NCBI GenBank assembly: GCA_017999895.1 | Contig: JAGNKY010000008.1 | Location: 1 to 64,000 of the forward strand | Direction of reading: 5' to 3' | DNA: 64,000 nt | Source of the DNA: Bacteroidales bacterium | GTDB lineage: Bacteria > Bacteroidota > Bacteroidia > Bacteroidales > VadinHA17 | Shown: piece after piece, positions 62,158 to 64,000 of the stretch | Position numbering within the stretch: position 1 is the stretch's first letter | Layout: each line of letters starts with the position of its first letter | Position numbers and translations under genes: made by a program | Notes under the pieces: generated by a model | The model's database searches: none | What the model was told of the DNA's origin: nothing | What the model saw: only the letters and a program-made list of their open reading frames with translations

Positions 62158-64000
62158 GTACTCCTTTAACCGATAATATTTTTTTTATAATACCCTGTAA
62201 TACATTATTATTTGGAACCATTATTTGAAGTGTACCTTCAAACATTCCGTCTTCCATATTGTAATTAAAGTTCCGAAGTGTTACCTTATAGTCGGAAATG
62301 ATATCAGTTATTCTGTTGACTATTCCGATTTCTTCGATTCCCGTTATTTTTATTGCCGCTCTGAATGCCGGCATATTCCTTGCCTGACTCCATCTGGCAT
62401 TTATTACCCTGTAAGGATATTTTGTAATTAGATATTGGGCATTTGGACAAGTAAGTCTGTGTACTTTGATTCCTTCAGATATTGTAACGAAACCAAAAAT
62501 TCTGTCGCCAAAAATCGGGTTACAGCATTTTGCAAGCTTATAGTCCAGACCTTCTACTTTTTCATCAATAATAAGATAATCGGCATAAACCGATTCTGTG
62601 TAGGTTGCCGGATTGTTTCCCTGAAGCAATTTGATTTCCCCGGTTGCTGAAGCTTCCTTTTCTTTTTCAGGTTGACGTGTAAGAATTTCTTTTATTTCGT
62701 GCAGGTCAATTTTTTTGTCGGTTATAAGACAATACAAATCCTGTGCTGTTCGGAGTTGATAATGTGACTGTAGTTTTTTTACCACTGCATCGCTATATGT
62801 GATTTTCCAATTCTTTAGCCGGCGTATAAGTATTTCTTTCCCTTCAGCAGCAGCCAGTGCTTTTTCTTCATTCAGTGCCTGTTTAATCTTATTTTTTGCC
62901 TTTGAAGTAACTACAAAAGAAAGCCAGTCCTGATTAGGTTTCTGATTTCGGGAAGTTAAAATTGAAACATGATCTCCGTTCTGAAGAACATGTCTTATTG
63001 TTACATTCTTACCGTTAACTTTTGCACCGACACATGTACAACCTATTTCCGAATGAATATCGAATGCAAAATCCAGAACTGTTGAGCCGGCCGGAAGCTG
63101 ACGTAAGTCTCCTTTAGGTGTAAAGACAAATACTTCATCGGAATAGAGCCCTGGTTTTATTTGATCTATAAAAGAATCGTCTTTATCTGACGACTCCAGT
63201 ATTTCACGCATCCTGGAAAGCCATCTGTCGATACCTGAATCCCCGTTTAATCCCTTGTATTTGTAGTGAGCCGCAAGTCCTTTTTCCGCTATCTCATCCA
63301 TTCTTTTTGTTCTAATTTGAACTTCCACCCATTTACCGCCCGGACCTATAACCGTAGTATGCAATGATTCATACCCGTTAGATTTGGGAACAGAAATCCA
63401 GTCACGCAACCGACTCGGATTAGGTTGATAAAGATCTGTCACTATTGAATAAACCTGCCAGCAGTCCGATTTTTCGTTTTGAGGCTCGCTATCAACGATT
63501 ATTCTTACTGCAAAAATATCATACACCTCTTCAAATTCCACTCCCTGTTTTCTCATTTTACTTAAAATAGAATGAATTGATTTGGTGCGACTTTTTATAG
63601 TGAACTTAAAGCCCTGCTTTAGCAACCTTTCTCTTATAGGTGCTGTAAATTCTCTTATCAGTTTGTTACGTGACGAAGCTGTTTGTTTTAATTTTTCATT
63701 AATAAAATTATATTGTTCAGGTTCGAGGTATTTAATTGAGAGATCCTCGAGTTCCGATTTAATATTATAAAGTCCAAGTCGGTGAGCAAGAGGGGCATAA
63801 AGAAAATATGTTTCAGATGCAAGAGATAGTTTCTCTTTTTCATTTGTGCTATCCAGGTTTCTCATTAAATCGAGCCGCTCAGCCAACCGGATAAGTATAA
63901 CTCTTACATCTTCGGCAAGGCTTAACATAAGCTTGCGAAAACCTTCAGACTGATATGAAGTTTGTGCAGGCTCAATAACATTGATCTTTGCTAACCCTTC
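62111..64000 (-). CDS. Long RelA/SpoT homologue, 5' end outside the window
   Basis: About 629 C-terminal residues are visible; the frame runs off the right edge. Seen are the last part of the hydrolase (HD) domain, the synthetase domain (YDIFAVRIIVDS, PKSNGYESLHTTV, VQIRTKRMDEIAEKG), TGS (VFTPKGDLRQLPAGSTVLDFAF, cited in part), a helical region and the zinc-finger-like CCNPIFGD, then an ACT domain. This fits a bifunctional (p)ppGpp synthetase/hydrolase. In the HD motif normally written LADRLHNMR the window has LAERLDLMR, with Glu in place of the metal-binding Asp. Its 3' end overlaps dnaE2 by 47 bp. Confidence 0.93.
   Translation of the reverse strand, partial: EGLAKINVIEPAQTSYQSEGFRKLMLSLAEDVRVILIRLAERLDLMRNLDSTNEKEKLSLASETYFLYAPLAHRLGLYNIKSELEDLSIKYLEPEQYNFINEKLKQTASSRNKLIREFTAPIRERLLKQGFKFTIKSRTKSIHSILSKMRKQGVEFEEVYDIFAVRIIVDSEPQNEKSDCWQVYSIVTDLYQPNPSRLRDWISVPKSNGYESLHTTVIGPGGKWVEVQIRTKRMDEIAEKGLAAHYKYKGLNGDSGIDRWLSRMREILESSDKDDSFIDQIKPGLYSDEVFVFTPKGDLRQLPAGSTVLDFAFDIHSEIGCTCVGAKVNGKNVTIRHVLQNGDHVSILTSRNQKPNQDWLSFVVTSKAKNKIKQALNEEKALAAAEGKEILIRRLKNWKITYSDAVVKKLQSHYQLRTAQDLYCLITDKKIDLHEIKEILTRQPEKEKEASATGEIKLLQGNNPATYTESVYADYLIIDEKVEGLDYKLAKCCNPIFGDRIFGFVTISEGIKVHRLTCPNAQYLITKYPYRVINARWSQARNMPAFRAAIKITGIEEIGIVNRITDIISDYKVTLRNFNYNMEDGMFEGTLQIMVPNNNVLQGIIKKILSVKGVLRAVRQESSGILDQA

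Overview
The window is a stretch of chromosome from a member of the Bacteroidota, most likely a Bacteroidales-type or related anaerobe/marine lineage. The base composition is AT-rich. Several promoters match the Bacteroidota -7 box TAnnTTTG. Shine-Dalgarno sequences are mostly absent. Many genes are typical of the phylum: an ExbB-ExbD-ExbD-TonB operon with TPR and PstS-like partners, DUF4295 after L28/L33, paired FHS sugar transporters, a SiaC/DUF1987 protein, PD40 lipoproteins, and a cassette of S24 repressor, DinB and DnaE2. Most of it is core genome with no phage or IS element.

Layout. 1-2.5 kb: a MEMO-AMMECR1 fusion with a truncated membrane protein, and a SiaC-like protein, all leftward. 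2.7-6.8 kb: argS-ffh-folD. 6.8-11.9 kb: a PD40 lipoprotein, then TPR-comA-aroE meeting truA head-on. 12-18.2 kb: galactose use (MFS, galK, galM, MFS) and a threonine aldolase. 18.3-26.5 kb: the leftward TonB energy-transduction operon, a PstS-like lipoprotein, a small membrane protein and queA. 26.9-29.6 kb: rnpB with a clear promoter and terminator, kdsA, rarA. 30.2-35.6 kb: an unknown anchored protein, a three-domain FAD/Fe-S dehydrogenase and an LDH2-family dehydrogenase.

35.6-40.5 kb is the accessory part. It holds a tightly overlapping three-gene cassette of unknown function, the C-terminal stub of a hicA toxin gene in front of an intact hicB antitoxin gene, and an M81 metallopeptidase plus a 66-aa protein lying between two direct copies of a 150-bp palindromic repeat.

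40.5-56 kb: mnmE with a duplicated promoter, fabG, an M48 protease, tRNA-Thr, and tRNA-Gly preceded by two tandem broken copies of itself that carry a hairpin. Then cinA, rpmB-rpmG-DUF4295, ftsY, rimO, clpC, gyrA and a TPR protein. 56.3-64 kb: a DUF2461 protein, then an SOS-like mutagenesis module (S24 repressor divergent from dinB-dnaE2 across a 9+9 bp inverted repeat), then a long RelA/SpoT gene cut by the window end.

The most unusual items are the broken tRNA-Gly repeats, whose hairpin stem recurs in the P3 helix region of rnpB; the unknown three-gene cassette beside the hicA remnant; and the 150-bp dispersed repeat.
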